From the NCBI GenBank assembly GCA_027943335.1, contig BSBK01006347.1, positions 1,262,001 through 1,326,000 on the forward strand: a stretch of 64,000 nt of DNA, read 5' to 3'. The stretch's first letter is position 1. Each line of letters begins with the position of its first letter. The translations under genes and the position numbers were made by a program. The notes beneath the pieces were generated by a model that had not been told where the DNA came from, searched no databases, and worked only from the letters and a program-made list of their open reading frames with translations. The stretch comes from Chamaecyparis obtusa (taxonomy: Eukaryota > Streptophyta > Pinopsida > Cupressales > Cupressaceae). This document shows positions 25,039-37,567 of this stretch, in pieces.

Positions 25039-27210
25039 TAGTTTAGTTGTCCAAAATTAACCATATGCATTTCAAGTTATTGGTCAATGGGCACAGACTC
25101 CATCTGTACCATAAACCAACCAAAAAGGTTGAGTTCCTGTGGAAGTTTGAGATTTCTCCTATCACAACTGGACCTCCTACAACTGATAATCCTCCTACAA
25201 CTAATGAACCCCTTATAGTTGATGAACCTCTTGTAGCTGAAGTCTTTACTGCAGCCAAACAGGATAGCCTTCCACTTCGTTCATCTCTTTAAAACTATGC
25301 AATGAATTCATAATAAAGTTCTTGTTTCCCATAGAAACCATTCTAGCCCATAATAAATAAAACAAACAAAAACTTTTAAAAAAATCATTCCATGTCACAT
25401 ATCCTTTTCTCTCTCCAATATCACTCATCTGTCCACATCATCATTACTCTATGGCTCCACTATTCTTGGCATGCGTCATCAAAATCTTTCTAAATTTAAG
25501 CATTCATTGGTTCTAAAATCCCAGGTATGCATACGCATTCATTATTTTAATAGCTTACTTATTTTTGCATGATTATAAATTAAGTTGTAATTAATATAGC
25601 ATTTAGTCAAGCATCACCATATTTTTCCAGCATGCATGTTAGGACACCTACCACCTTTTTCATAGGGGGAAGTCTATTAAGTTGCACTATCATTAATGAA
25701 CCTTGCTCGCTCCTCCCATTATTCTTTAAACATCTTTTTCTTTGTCATTAGTCTCCATTCATCCTAGAAAATTGATGTGACAAACCCTACATGCGAACCT
25801 TGCTTTCTAGTATTATTTTTTTAAACCACCCTTGATTATAATTCAGTCCATCCACAGGACAGAGCTAAAAAATAAACTAGTGTTTGAAGGGAAAGTTTAT
25901 TTTGCAAAGCATTTAGCATTCTCAGGGTTGAAATTTATCAGGGTTGGGATTTTTTGCATCTACAGAATGGGAGGGCCTCCTATCAGACACGAGTCAGTGG
26001 CTCATTTATTTTGTACTAGAGGAGTGTGCATAAATATAATAATATAGGATGGCCCACTTATTTTGTACGATTGAATGGATATGACGAAGAAATAACATTA
26101 GAGTTCCTTAGAACTCTAAGTAATGGAGTATCCCAAGTCAAGGGATTGAGAATTGATGTAATTGAAGCTATAATTATGGAAGTCTCAGGGCTTCCCATTG
26201 TTGGTGAAGCATTCCCTCATGGGCATGATGCGAGGATGATTCTAGAAGATTTCACTCTACCTATAGACCCAATATTGGAGGCAAGAAAGTAAGGTGTGAT
26301 GAGATTTTCTCTTCCAGGTGAATACCCATTGCTAGAAGTTCATATCATCAAGTATTTAACCTATGAAGGATGGTTTTCCTTCTTGCATGCAGTCCATTTT
26401 GAGTTGCTAAGCCATTTGTGGCATGGATGTCTTATGAATGTTCAAAATGTTTTGTATTTATTGTTAACTTTGAGTTCTGAAGAAGTAAAGAAGGAACAAC
26501 AGAATGCCACAACCCACCATCGGTTAATTAAAATTCTTGTAGATAGGTCTCTATGAGATGTATCTCCCATGAATTAGGATGAATTTGTTATTGCACATCA
26601 CCTACAATTTAATGGTGAGGTACCCAATCAGATAATTCAAGAAGAATAGGGGAATGTCCCTGAGTTAAATGTTGCCCTAGAAATAGCCACATCTTCAGTT
26701 TTGCATGCCTCTTCTCCAAACCCTTCTCCTTCATAAGAAGAACAAGAAATCAGTGCATCTGAAGATCAGAACCCTAGTATGGAGGAAGGTAACACAAAGA
26801 CTTTTACATCCTCCCAGACTCCTATTGAAGAAGAGAACACCCAACATACAAACAAGGGAAAAGGAAAAGTATCAGAAGATGTCTTTGAAGAGGAAGTAAC
26901 AATAACTCCTGAACCCCATTCTTCAAGTTCAAAGAAGATAAAGACTAAAGATGATACTCATATTTTTCTTGCAGCCACCTCTGCCAAAAAGAAAAGATCC
27001 CTTCAAAAGAGTCTTGCAGCCTTGATGGAGACTCCACTAGGAAGAAGTGCCCATTTGCACACCAGTTAGCCAAAAATGTCAAACACACCTGTAAGGACTG
27101 GTCATGAAAATATTATTGAATTTCCCATAGATGAACCATTATCAAAAGAACCAATATCAGAAGGACCGTTATCAGAGAAACCAAGGAAAGATAGTCCACC
27201 ACAAGAGTTT
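25004..27210 (+). repeat. Tandem 2.2-kb unit 1 of 4
   Basis: Contains the last 35 bp of the nested LTR, the integrase tail (25044-25292), a spacer of about 540 bp and the first half of the Athila 3' ORF. Its 5' half differs from the other three units (for example AAAATTAACC at 25054 against AAAATCGACC), while its 3' half is practically the same as units 2 and 3. Confidence 0.95.
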
Positions 27211-27261
27211 TGGGTTTTATGGATTTGTATTGCTCAAATCCTACATAGTTTAGTTGTCTAA
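26026..27261 (+). pseudogene. Athila-like 3' ORF, first half, in unit 1
   Basis: The same reading frame as the ORF at 32643-35060, truncated where unit 2 begins (…PPQEF then LTR-derived codons and a stop at 27259-27261). It carries the WPTYFVRLNGYDEE… VSGLPIVGEAFPHGHD domain followed by an acidic, lysine-rich low-complexity region, and has six in-frame stops. Confidence 0.7.
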
Positions 27262-29416
27262 AATCGACCATATGCATTTCAAGTTATTGGTCAATGGGCA
27301 CAAACTCCATCTATACCATAAACCAACCAAAAAGGTCAAGTTCCTACGGAAGTTTGAGATTTCTCCTATCACAACTGGACCTCCTGCAACTGATAATCCT
27401 CCTACAACTAATGAACCCCTTATAGTTGATGAACCTCTTGTAGCTAAAGTCTTTCCTACAGCTGAACAGGATTATCTTTCACTTCATTCATCTCTTTAAA
27501 ACTATGCAATGAATTCATAATAAAGTTCTTGTTTCCCATAGAAACCATTCTAGCCCATATAAATAAAACAAACAAAAAAAATTTTAAAAATCATTCCATG
27601 TCACATATCCTTTTCTCTCTCCAATATCACTCATTCATCCACATCATCATTACTCTATGGCTCCACTATTCTTGGCATACGTCATCAAAATATTTCTGAA
27701 TTTAGGCATTCATTGGTTCTAAAATCCCAGGTATGCATACGCATTCATTATTTTAATAGCTTACTTATTTTTGCATGATTATAAATTAAGTTGTACTTAA
27801 TATAGCATTTAGTCAAGCATCACCATATTTTTCAAGCATGCATGTTAGGACACCTGCCACCTTTTTCATAGGGAGCAGTCTATTAAGTTGCACTATCATT
27901 AATGACCCTTGCTCACTCCTCCCATTATTCTTTAAACATCTTTTACTTTGTCATTAGTCTGCATTCATCCTAGAAAATTGATGTGACAAACCCTACATGC
28001 GAACCTTGCTTTCTAGTATTATTTTTTTAAACCACCCTTGATTATAATTCAGTCCATCCACAAGACGGAGCTAAAAAATAGACTAGTGTTTGAAGGGAAA
28101 GTTTATTTTGCAAAGCATTTAGCATTCTCAGGGTTGAAATTTATCAGGGTTGGGATTTTTTATATCTACAGAATGGGAGGGCCTCCTATCAGACACGAGT
28201 CAGTGGCTCATTTATTTTGTACTAGAGGAGTGTGCATAAATATAATAATATAGGATGGCCCACTTATTTTGTACGATTGAATGGATATGACGAAGAAATA
28301 ACATTAGAGTTCCTTAGAACTCTAAGTAATGGAGTATCCCAAGTCAATGGATTGAGAATTGATGTAATTGAAGCTATAATTATGGAAGTCTCAGGGCTTC
28401 CCGTTGTTGGTGAAGCATTCCCTCATGGGCATGATGCGAGGATGATTCTAGAAGATTTCACTCTACCTATAGACCCAATATTGGAGGCAAGAAAGTAAGG
28501 TGTGATGAGATTTTCTCTTCCAGGTGAATACCCATTGCTAGAAGTTCATATCATCAAGTATTTAACCTATGAAGGATGGTTTTCCTTCTTGCATGCAGTC
28601 CATTTTGAGTTGCTAAGCCATTTGTAGCATGGATGTCTTATGAATGTTCAAAATGTTTTGTATTTATTGTTAACTTTGAGTTCTGAAGAAGTAAAGAAGG
28701 AACAACAGAATGCCACAACCCACCATCGGTTAATTAAAATTCTTGTAGATAGGTCTTTATGAGATGTATCTCCCATGAATTAGGATGAATTTGTTATTGC
28801 ACATCACCTACAATTTAATGGTGAGGTACCCAATCAGATAATTCAAGAAGAATAGGGGAATGTCCCTGAGTTAAATGTTGCCCTAGAAATAGCCACATCT
28901 TCAGTTTTGCATGCCTCTTCTCCAAACCCTTCTCCTTCATAAGAAGAACAAGAAATCAGTGCATCTGAAGATCAGAACCCTAGTATGGAGGAAGGTAACA
29001 CAAAGACTTTTACATCCTCCCAGACTCCTATTGAAGAAGAGAACACCCAACATACAAACAAGGGAAAAGGAAAAGTATCAGAAGATGTCTTTGAAGAGGA
29101 AGTAACAATAACTCCTGAACCCCATTCTTCAAGTTCAAAGAAGATAAAGACTAAAGATGATACTCATATTTTTCTTGCAGCCACCTCTGCCAAAAAGAAA
29201 AGATCCCTTCAAAAGAGTCTTGCAGCCTTGATGGAGACTCCACTAGGAAGAAGTGCCCATTTGCACACCAGTTAGCCAAAAATGTCAAACACACCTGTAA
29301 GGACTGGTCATGAAAATATTATTGAATTTCCCATAGATGAACCATTATCAAAAGAACCAATATCAGAAGGACCGTTATCAGAGAAACCAAGGAAAGATAG
29401 TCCACCACAAGAGTTT
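27211..29416 (+). repeat. Tandem 2.2-kb unit 2 of 4
   Basis: 2206 bp. Starts TGGGTTTTATGG directly after GAGTTT at the end of unit 1. Nearly the same as unit 3. A private TGG-to-TAG change at 28625-28627 adds a stop to the 3' ORF. It shares CTACATGCGAACC (about 27995) with unit 1. Confidence 0.95.
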
Positions 29417-29467
29417 TGGGTTTTATGGATTTGTATTGCTCAAATCCTACATAGTTTAGTTGTCTAA
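28232..29467 (+). pseudogene. Athila-like 3' ORF, first half, in unit 2
   Basis: Copy of the unit 1 fragment, with K-to-N and I-to-V changes around SQVNGLRID and GLPVVGEAF that are shared with unit 3, plus the extra stop at 28625-28627. Truncated at the unit boundary in the same way. Confidence 0.7.
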
Positions 29468-31622
29468 AATCGACCATATGCATTTCAAGTTATTGGTCAA
29501 TGGGCACAAACTCCATCTATACCATAAACCAACCAAAAAGGTCAAGTTCCTACGGAAGTTTGAGATTTCTCCTATCACAACTGGACCTCCTGCAACTGAT
29601 AATCCTCCTACAACTAATGAACCCCTTATAGTTGATGAACCTCTTGTAGCTAAAGTCTTTCCTACAGCTGAACAGGATTATCTTTCACTTCATTCATCTC
29701 TTTAAAACTATGCAATGAATTCATAATAAAGTTCTTGTTTCCCATAGAAACCATTCTAGCCCATATAAATAAAACAAACAAAAAAAATTTTAAAAATCAT
29801 TCCATGTCACATATCCTTTTCTCTCTCCAATATCACTCATTCATCCACATCATCATTACTCTATGGCTCCACTATTCTTGGCATACGTCATCAAAATATT
29901 TCTGAATTTAGGCATTCATTGGTTCTAAAATCCCAGGTATGCATACGCATTCATTATTTTAATAGCTTACTTATTTTTGCATGATTATAAATTAAGTTGT
30001 ACTTAATATAGCATTTAGTCAAGCATCACCATATTTTTCAAGCATGCATGTTAGGACACCTGCCACCTTTTTCATAGGGAGCAGTCTATTAAGTTGCACT
30101 ATCATTAATGACCCTTGCTCACTCCTCCCATTATTCTTTAAACATCTTTTACTTTGTCATTAGTCTGCATTCATCCTAGAAAATTGATGTGACAAACCCT
30201 ACGTGTGAACCTTGCTTTCTAGTATTATTTTTTTAAACCACCCTTGATTATAATTCAGTCCATCCACAGGACGGAGCTAAAAAATAGACTAGTGTTTGAA
30301 GGGAAAGTTTATTTTGCAAAGCATTTAGCATTCTCAGGGTTGAAATTTATCAGGGTTGGGATTTTTTATATCTACAGAATGGGAGGGCCTCCTATCAGAC
30401 ACGAGTCAGTGGCTCATTTATTTTGTACTAGAGGAGTGTGCATAAATATAATAATATAGGATGGCCCACTTATTTTGTACGATTGAATGGATATGACGAA
30501 GAAATAACATTAGAGTTCCTTAGAACTCTAAGTAATGGAGTATCCCAAGTCAATGGATTGAGAATTGATGTAATTGAAGCTATAATTATGGAAGTCTCAG
30601 GGCTTCCCGTTGTTGGTGAAGCATTCCCTCATGGGCATGATGCGAGGATGATTCTAGAAGATTTCACTCTACCTATAGACCCAATATTGGAGGCAAGAAA
30701 GTAAGGTGTGATGAGATTTTCTCTTCCAGGTGAATACCCATTGCTAGAAGTTCATATCATCAAGTATTTAACCTATGAAGGATGGTTTTCCTTCTTGCAT
30801 GCAGTCCATTTTGAGTTGCTAAGCCATTTGTGGCATGGATGTCTTATGAATGTTCAAAATGTTTTGTATTTATTGTTAACTTTGAGTTCTGAAGAAGTAA
30901 AGAAGGAACAACAGAATGCCACAACCCACCATCGGTTAATTAAAATTCTTGTAGATAGGTCTCTATGAGATGTATCTCCCATGAATTAGGATGAATTTGT
31001 TATTGCACATCACCTACAATTTAATGGTGAGGTACCCAATCAGATAATTCAAGAAGAATAGGGGAATGTCCCTGAGTTAAATGTTGCCCTAGAAATAGCC
31101 ACATCTTCAGTTTTGCATGCCTCTTCTCCAAACCCTTCTCCTTCATAAGAAGAACAAGAAATCAGTGCATCTGAAGATCAGAACCCTAGTATGGAGGAAG
31201 GTAACACAAAGACTTTTACATCCTCCCAGACTCCTATTGAAGAAGAGAACACCCAACATACAAACAAGGGAAAAGGAAAAGTATCAGAAGATGTCTTTGA
31301 AGAGGAAGTAACAATAACTCCTGAACCCCATTCTTCAAGTTCAAAGAAGATAAAGACTAAAGATGATACTCATATTTTTCTTGCAGCCACCTCTGCCAAA
31401 AAGAAAAGATCCCTTCAAAAGAGTCTTGCAGCCTTGATGGAGACTCCACTAGGAAGAAGTGCCCATTTGCACACCAGTTAGCCAAAAATGTCAAACACAC
31501 CTGTAAGGACTGGTCATGAAAATATTATTGAATTTCCCATAGATGAACCATTATCAAAAGAACCAATATCAGAAGGACCGTTATCAGAGAAACCAAGGAA
31601 AGATAGTCCACCACAAGAGTTT
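29417..31622 (+). repeat. Tandem 2.2-kb unit 3 of 4
   Basis: 2206 bp, nearly the same as unit 2 but sharing CTACGTGTGAACC (about 30202) with unit 4 rather than unit 1's version, which shows exchange between units. Confidence 0.95.
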
Positions 31623-31673
31623 TGGGTTTTATGGATTTGTATTGCTCAAATCCTACATAGTTTAGTTGTCTAA
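30438..31673 (+). pseudogene. Athila-like 3' ORF, first half, in unit 3
   Basis: Copy of the unit 2 fragment without the private stop; the LWHG codons are intact at about 30830. Truncated at the unit boundary. Confidence 0.7.
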
Positions 31674-33827
31674 AATCGACCATATGCATTTCAAGTTATT
31701 GGTCAATGGGCACAAACTCCATCTATACCATAAACCAACCAAAAAGGTCAAGTTCCTACGGAAGTTTGAGATTTCTCCTATCACAACTGGACCTCCTGCA
31801 ACTGATAATCCTCCTACAACTAATGAACCCCTTATAGTTGATGAACCTCTTGTAGCTAAAGTCTTTCCTACAGCTGAACAGGATTATCTTTCACTTCATT
31901 CATCTCTTTAAAACTATGCAATGAATTCATAATAAAGTTCTTGTTTCCCATAGAAACCATTCTAGCCCATATAAATAAAACAAACAAAAAAAATTTTAAA
32001 AATCATTCCATGTCACATATCCTTTTCTCTCTCCAATATCACTCATTCATCCACATCATCATTACTCTATGGCTCCACTATTCTTGGCATACGTCATCAA
32101 AATATTTCTGAATTTAGGCATTCATTGGTTCTAAAATCCCAGGTATGCATACGCATTCATTATTTTAATAGCTTACTTATTTTTGCATGATTATAAATTA
32201 AGTTGTACTTAATATAGCATTTAGTCAAGCATCACCATATTTTTCAAGCATGCATGTTAGGACACCTGCCACCTTTTTCATAGGGAGCAGTCTATTAAGT
32301 TGCACTATCATTAATGACCCTTGCTCACTCCTCCCATTATTCTTTAAACATCTTTTACTTTGTCATTAGTCTGCATTCATCCTAGAAAATTGATGTGACA
32401 AACCCTACGTGTGAACCTTGCTTTCTAGTATTATTTTTTTAAACCACCCTTGATTATAATTCAGTCCATCCACAGGACGGAGCTAAAAAATAGACTAGTG
32501 TTTGAAGGAAAGTTTATTTTGCAAAGCATTTAGCATTCTCAGGGTTGAAATTTATCAGGGTTGGGATTTTTTATATCTACAGAATGGGAGGGCCTCCTAT
32601 TAGCCACGAGTCAGTGGCTCACTTATTTTGTACTAGAGGAGTGTGCATAAATATAATAATATAGGATGGCCCACTTATTTTGTACGATTGAATGGATATG
32701 ATGAAGAAATAACATTGGAGTTCCTTAGAACTCTAAGTAATGGAGTATCCCAAGTCAAGGGCTTGAGAATTGATGCAATTGAAGCTATAATTATGGAAGT
32801 CTTAGGGCTTCCCATTGTTGGTGAAGCATTCCCTCATGGGCATGATGTGAGGATGATTCTAGAAGATTTCACTCTACCTATAGACCCAATATTGGAGGCA
32901 AGAAAGTAAGGTGTGATGAGATTTTCTCTTCCAGGTGAATACCCATAGCTAGAAGTTCATATCATCAAGTATTTAACCTATGAAGGATGGTTTTCCTTCT
33001 TGCATGCAGTCCATTTTGAGTTACTAAGCCATTTGTGGCATAGACGTCTTATGAATGTTCAAAATGTTTTGTATTTATTGTTAACTTTGAGTTCTGAAGA
33101 AGTAAAGAAGGAACAACAGAATGCCACAACCCACCATCGGTTAATTAAAATTCTTGTAGATAGGTCTCTATGAGATGTATCTCCCATGAATTAGGATGAA
33201 TTTGTTATTGCACATCACCTACAATTTAATGGTGAGGTACCCAATCAGATAATTCAAGAAGAATAGGGGAATGTCCCTGAGTTAAATGTTGCCCCAGAAA
33301 TAGCCACATCTTTAGTTTCGCATGCCTCTTCTCCAAACCCTTCTCCTTCATAAGAAGAACAAGAAATCAGTGCATCTGAAGATCAAAACCCTAGTATGGA
33401 GGAAGGTAACACAAAGACTTTTACATCCTCCCAGACTCCTATTGAAGAAGAGAACACCAAACATACAAACAAGGGAAAAGGAAAAGTATCAGAAGATGTC
33501 TTTGAAGAGGAAGTAACAATAACTCCTGAACCCCATTCTTCAGGTTCAAAGAAGATAAAGACTAAAGATGATACTCATATTTTTCTTGCAGCCACCTCTG
33601 CCAAAAAGAAAAGATCCTCGCAAAAGAGTCTTGCAGCCTTGATGGAGACTCCACTGGGAAGAAGTGCCCATTTGCCCACCAGACAATCAAAAATGTCAAA
33701 CACACATGCAAGGACTAGTCATGAAAATATTCTTGAATTTCCCATAGATGAACCATTATCAAAAGAACCAATATCAGAAGGACCATTATTAGAGAAACCA
33801 AGGAAAGATAGTCCACCACAAGAGTTT
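31623..33827 (+). repeat. Tandem 2.2-kb unit 4 of 4
   Basis: 2205 bp. Its 5' half matches units 2 and 3; from about 32500 it diverges from all the others (for example GCCCCAGAAATAG near 33290, TCGCAAAAGAG near 33618). A 1-bp deletion lies near 32508. It runs on into unique downstream sequence (CATGAAGAAATGAGG), so it holds the original right-hand end of the block. Confidence 0.95.
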
Positions 33828-35060
33828 CATGAAGAAATGAGGGAATTTCCTACGGCTGCTTATTCAAAGGAGAAAAAACAATTGGGAAGTGATAATGTGC
33901 CTCTTCATGAGGAGGAATTTCAAAGGGATGATACCCTAGGTGCTACTATTAAACACAACATTGGTCAAATGGTATTTTGTGAAGAGGGTCAAGGGAAGAA
34001 ACAAGTAGGGAAAGGCCCATCTAAAGAGAAAGAAAAGGTAACCCTTCAAACTATCTCCATTGATTACTATAATCAAATGCAATGTGAAAAGGAAATGTGG
34101 GAGATAGAGAAAAATGAACTAAAATGAGAAATTGCTAAATAAAAATAAGAGGTACAAAATGTGCAAAACAAATTAGATACAGTTAGGGAATTAATTCCTT
34201 AGATCATGGAATGTCAGCCACCCACAAGGGTGTGCACATTATGCCTAGTAGAACAATTCCTTATGTTTAAACTGATGAGAATCATCTAGGACCTTGACCC
34301 TAGAATAGCTTCCCCACAGGACTTTGTGGCCACTTATGAAGGTTCCCCTGATTCCATTAGGAATATACTCTATGAATTGTATTTACATAACTATTTTGTT
34401 CCTTCAATACCTAATTGGAATCCCTTGCTTTTCATTGGAGATATACATCTACCAGCATTAATGTCATGGGCACAAAATGAAATAACTTATGGTGAACAAT
34501 TAAGAAAATAAAGAGAAAAAGAACTGTCAATTACCTTACCCCTACAGCCTAAGAATGGAAAACCCAGATGCATGTACTATGACTAGTTACATATTGCCTA
34601 TGGGTTTCATGAAAAATAACATAGAGATAGAATTTTTCAAAATGGGAAATAGGTTTATACAGAATTTGAGAGACGTCCCTTGCGAGATGGACAAAGGGCA
34701 TCAGAGGGCCTTATACAAAGATGGAATAGATTGACATGGGTTTTAAAGAAGGTTGAACCACGTAGCCTTATTAATTTTGGAGCTGCCATGCAATGGGTTC
34801 ACTGGTATATACAATTAGGATGACAAGCAAGACCAGATTTGTGGCTTCCCCTCACCTTCCAACCTCTAATCCTCTTGTAGCCACTGTATAGTTCCATAGA
34901 TAATGAGGTAGATGAGAAATTAGAGGCAAGCATGAAAAGTTAGATGGAGCGCACTAATGTATTCTATTGGTATCTGACCAGCTCCAATAGAGCAGAAACT
35001 ACTGAGGGAGATCTTCGAATACTTTCCAAGATCAGGAATGTGTATGTGCTTGAGGACTGA
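32643..35060 (+). pseudogene. Athila-like 3' ORF (position of the env-like ORF), near full length
   Basis: A single frame of about 805 codons with roughly a dozen stops runs from MHKYNN at 32643 to the TGA at 35058-35060, just before the polypurine tract. Order: a folded-looking N-terminal domain (WPTYFVRLNGYDEE, GLPIVGEAFPHGHD); an acidic, serine/lysine-rich linker; a likely coiled coil near 34020-34160; then a second domain (FVATYEGSPDSIRNILYELY, FIGDIHLPALMSW, GLIQRWNRLTWVLKKVEPRS). No signal peptide or clear membrane segment, so I see no direct support for an envelope protein. Similar additional ORFs of unknown role are known between pol and the 3' LTR in plant gypsy elements. The longest open piece is 33396-34127 (243 codons). 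Confidence 0.7.
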
Positions 35061-35071
35061 CACTAGGTCTC

Positions 35072-35085
35072 ATAGGGGGAAAAAT
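35072..35085 (+). other. Polypurine tract of Athila-like element
   Basis: ATAGGGGGAAAAAT directly precedes the 3' LTR start TGATGAGGTG. Confidence 0.85.
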
Positions 35086-36399
35086 TGATGAGGTGTATTT
35101 ATGTCATCTTTAGAAACCCTAGGATAGTTTTTGAAGTTCATCTTCTTTGTTGAAATTGCACTTTATTATCGATCTATATACTCTTTTTACGTTATTATGT
35201 GGCATGTTGTCACTAAGACATCCAGTCTAGTTTAAGCTTTAAAACATGGAAACTCGGATATTAATTCTATATTGCTTATGCTAGATCTATGGTTATGTTC
35301 TTATGGGTAGTTAGATGTTTAAATATAAATGCATGTGTGAGTGTTTTGGTGAAACAGTACCTTGGATGTCTTCATTCTAACATTTAAGTGCAGATCATAT
35401 TTAGCGAATGAAGGATTGACTAGGTGAATGCACCCGTGCACTGGATACCTCGATCTGGTCCTACAGCAAATTCAATCAGTGGAGACGTTAATGCAACTCT
35501 GGTGATGGTTTTAGGTTGATCAAGATGGCCATAGCTGAACGTAGACCAATTCAAAGATTTATGAATTTCCCTAAAGAAAATATAGGAAGAAGTGGGAAGC
35601 TAGATCTGTTCTTCCTCTGTCGAGACAGTTCTTTCCTTCTTTCTAAATATATTTTGCTTCATGATTTCTAGTTTCATATTTTATAGCTTCTAGTTTTTTA
35701 ATAATGACTCTGTATATCCTGTAGCATGAGAAGTTAGTTGTTAAATGTTTTTCTTTAAATAAATCCCCACTCTTGTGTGAGAAGGAGGGCATTATTAGTT
35801 ATTTGAGTTATAGTTTCATTCTATTATTTTTTCATCTTTCAAGAATCTTTGTACTATGCTTTTCAATCAATGATGAATGAAGTGTTCAGATTTAGTTATA
35901 TGTAATTGAGCTATGGATACTCATCCAAGGGGGCCCACTTGGTGAGGAATCTACCTCAGTTAGAATTATTTCATGTAGTTTCATTTCCTGCATCTTATTC
36001 AATTCTGGTGTTGAACTGTTCCTGCAGCCAAAGTGGTGGGATACATGAAACATGGTAGTTTAGTTTGCAAGTCTTTATGTTTCTTCATCATCTTTACTTC
36101 TACATTTTCCATCACAACATTTACTTCCTATAGTTGTAGATTAAGCTTTCTTTTCAAATATTTGTTTCATGCAGCCATAGAATAGCTTCCTTTCAGCATT
36201 TGTTTCTTGCAGCAACTATAGGAAAGTGTGGTCTAACTCAGTCTTTGGTGCATATATCTTATTAGCCTATTTCAAGTAACACATCCCTAGGTTGATAAAT
36301 TAAATGAGTTTTTATGAGTATAATAGCTACTCGAAAGGAGGTACAATCCATGAGTTCTGGTGAAATCCTAGTTTTTGACTCCTTTATAAGAGTAGATGA
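35086..36399 (+). repeat. 3' LTR of Athila-like element (1314 bp)
   Basis: Begins TGATGAGGTGTATTTATG; the last bases are ATGA, where the 5' LTR has ATCA. Followed at once by the CCAAG duplication. Confidence 0.9.
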
Positions 36400-37288
36400 C
36401 CAAGACTGCAAGACTCTAAGATTCCGAGATGCTAAGATTCCAAGACTCCAAGAACCTACGATAAAATCTCAAAAATGCTAAAGATCTCAAAAATCCTAAA
36501 GGATCAGAGATCTCAATAATGAGGAGAGAGTCTCCTTTAAAATGATTTAGAAAAGAGCGGACGATCAAGATTAAGAGGCAAAAATAAATGACCAAGGGTG
36601 GAGATTAACTCTTGCTTGATCCATGTGCTCAAGATTCTCAAGAGTCCGTTCAAAATCCATGTCAACATAGATCTTAATTTTGTATCTAGTTAAGGTTATA
36701 CATGAAAGATTAGTGGAAATTGTAAAGAACTCTAGGTCAATAAATTTTAGATATTACTCAATATTGCCCACCTAATTCTTTATTTCAATTCAACTAATAT
36801 AGATCAAATGATAAGATAAATCAATGGACATGATTAGGATGAGAAATAATGAGTGGTTGAGATAAAGAGGGAAAAGCCTTTTTCAAAAGTCAAAAGATTC
36901 CATCTCATTGGAAAGTGCACTTTTCTTTTTATTTTTAATTTATTATTTATTATTTTTAGCAAAGTGGTTTCCATTATTTAATTAAAAGGGTTTTTTATTT
37001 AATTAAAAGGGAGCATGTTCTTTTAATTAAATGTGGCTTGGGATAAAGTAATTTTATTATTTAATTAAAAGATTTTTTTAATTTTTTAAAAGGGAGCATG
37101 TTCTCTTAATTTAATAAAGCTTAGGATAAAGTGGTCAAACTTTAGGATATAATCAAATAAATGATAAATTGATGATTTGATCAAGAAATAAGAGATTGAG
37201 TCAATATGCAAAATTGATTAAGAACAAGATTTAGTCTAGATTTAAATTTTAATGTTAGAGTGGAGCTCAAGGTTTACTAGACCATTTT
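36400..37288. repeat. LTR-like sequence split by the Athila-like element
   Basis: Continues 14732-15252. It has a stretch of short AAGACTCTAAGATTCC-like repeats (36400-36500) and two copies of a ~75-bp module built on TTTAATTAAAAGGGAGCATG (about 36975 and 37070). It ends GGGTGATTACA at 37288, a common gypsy LTR ending, with copia coding sequence starting abruptly at the next base. I infer an LTR inserted in a copia element; its left end was not found. Confidence 0.45.
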
Positions 37289-37526
37289 TGGGTGATTACA
37301 ATAAGCAGCATGCTATTTGTTTAGAAAAGATTCTACTTTCCATTCCAGGACAAAATATATTGATGTACATCATCATTTTGTTTGTGATATGGTGGAAGAT
37401 GGAAAGGTGAAATTGGAGAAGGTTTCTACTTTGGAGAATATTGCAGATGCATTGATGAAGCCAGTGAGAACTAAGAATTTTAGATGGTGTGTTGGTTCTA
37501 TAGACTTTGGGACCTTGAGCAGGTGA
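37289..37526 (+). pseudogene. Ty1/copia RNase H C-terminal fragment
   Basis: Encodes N-K-Q-H-A-I-C-L and then, after a one-base frameshift near 37315, FHSRTKYIDVHHHFVCDMVE… VKLEKVSTLENIADALMKPV. This is the highly conserved end of copia RNase H (NKSAI / FHSRTKHID / ADALTKP pattern). It is cut on the left by the LTR-like sequence ending at 37288. Confidence 0.9.
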
Positions 37527-37555
37527 CAAAGTTTTGACTCTTGATAGGTCTTCCA

Positions 37556-37567
37556 CAAGTGGGAGAA
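37556..37567 (+). other. Polypurine tract of copia remnant
   Basis: CAAGTGGGAGAA directly before TGTTGGGATTAAGG; the AAGTGGGAGAATGTTGGG arrangement is the usual copia 3' junction. Confidence 0.85.

Larger units (their letters stand above)
15253..36399 (+). mobile_element. Athila-like Ty3/gypsy retrotransposon, 21.1 kb, decayed
   Basis: Two LTRs (15253-16562 and 35086-36399) bracket a tRNA-Asp-type primer site, gag, protease, RT, RNase H, integrase, an additional 3' ORF and a polypurine tract. Perfect 5-bp duplications CCAAG flank it (15248-15252, 36400-36404). Removing the nested element and three extra tandem units leaves about 11.6 kb, a normal Athila size. The tRNA-Asp primer site and the long ORF between pol and the 3' LTR are Athila traits. 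Every coding region contains stops or frameshifts, many of the CpG-decay kind, and the LTRs have diverged clearly, so this is an old, inactive copy. Confidence 0.9.

Noticed and set aside
25004..33827. CRISPR- or gene-cluster-like reading of the regular repeats
   Set aside because: The 2.2-kb period, plant retrotransposon content and absence of short identical repeats with unique spacers rule out a CRISPR array; the repeated ORFs are broken copies of one element ORF, not a gene family.
32643..35060. Calling the Athila-like 3' ORF an envelope gene
   Set aside because: Position fits, but no signal peptide, fusion-peptide-like stretch or membrane anchor is visible, so only the position-based label is given.
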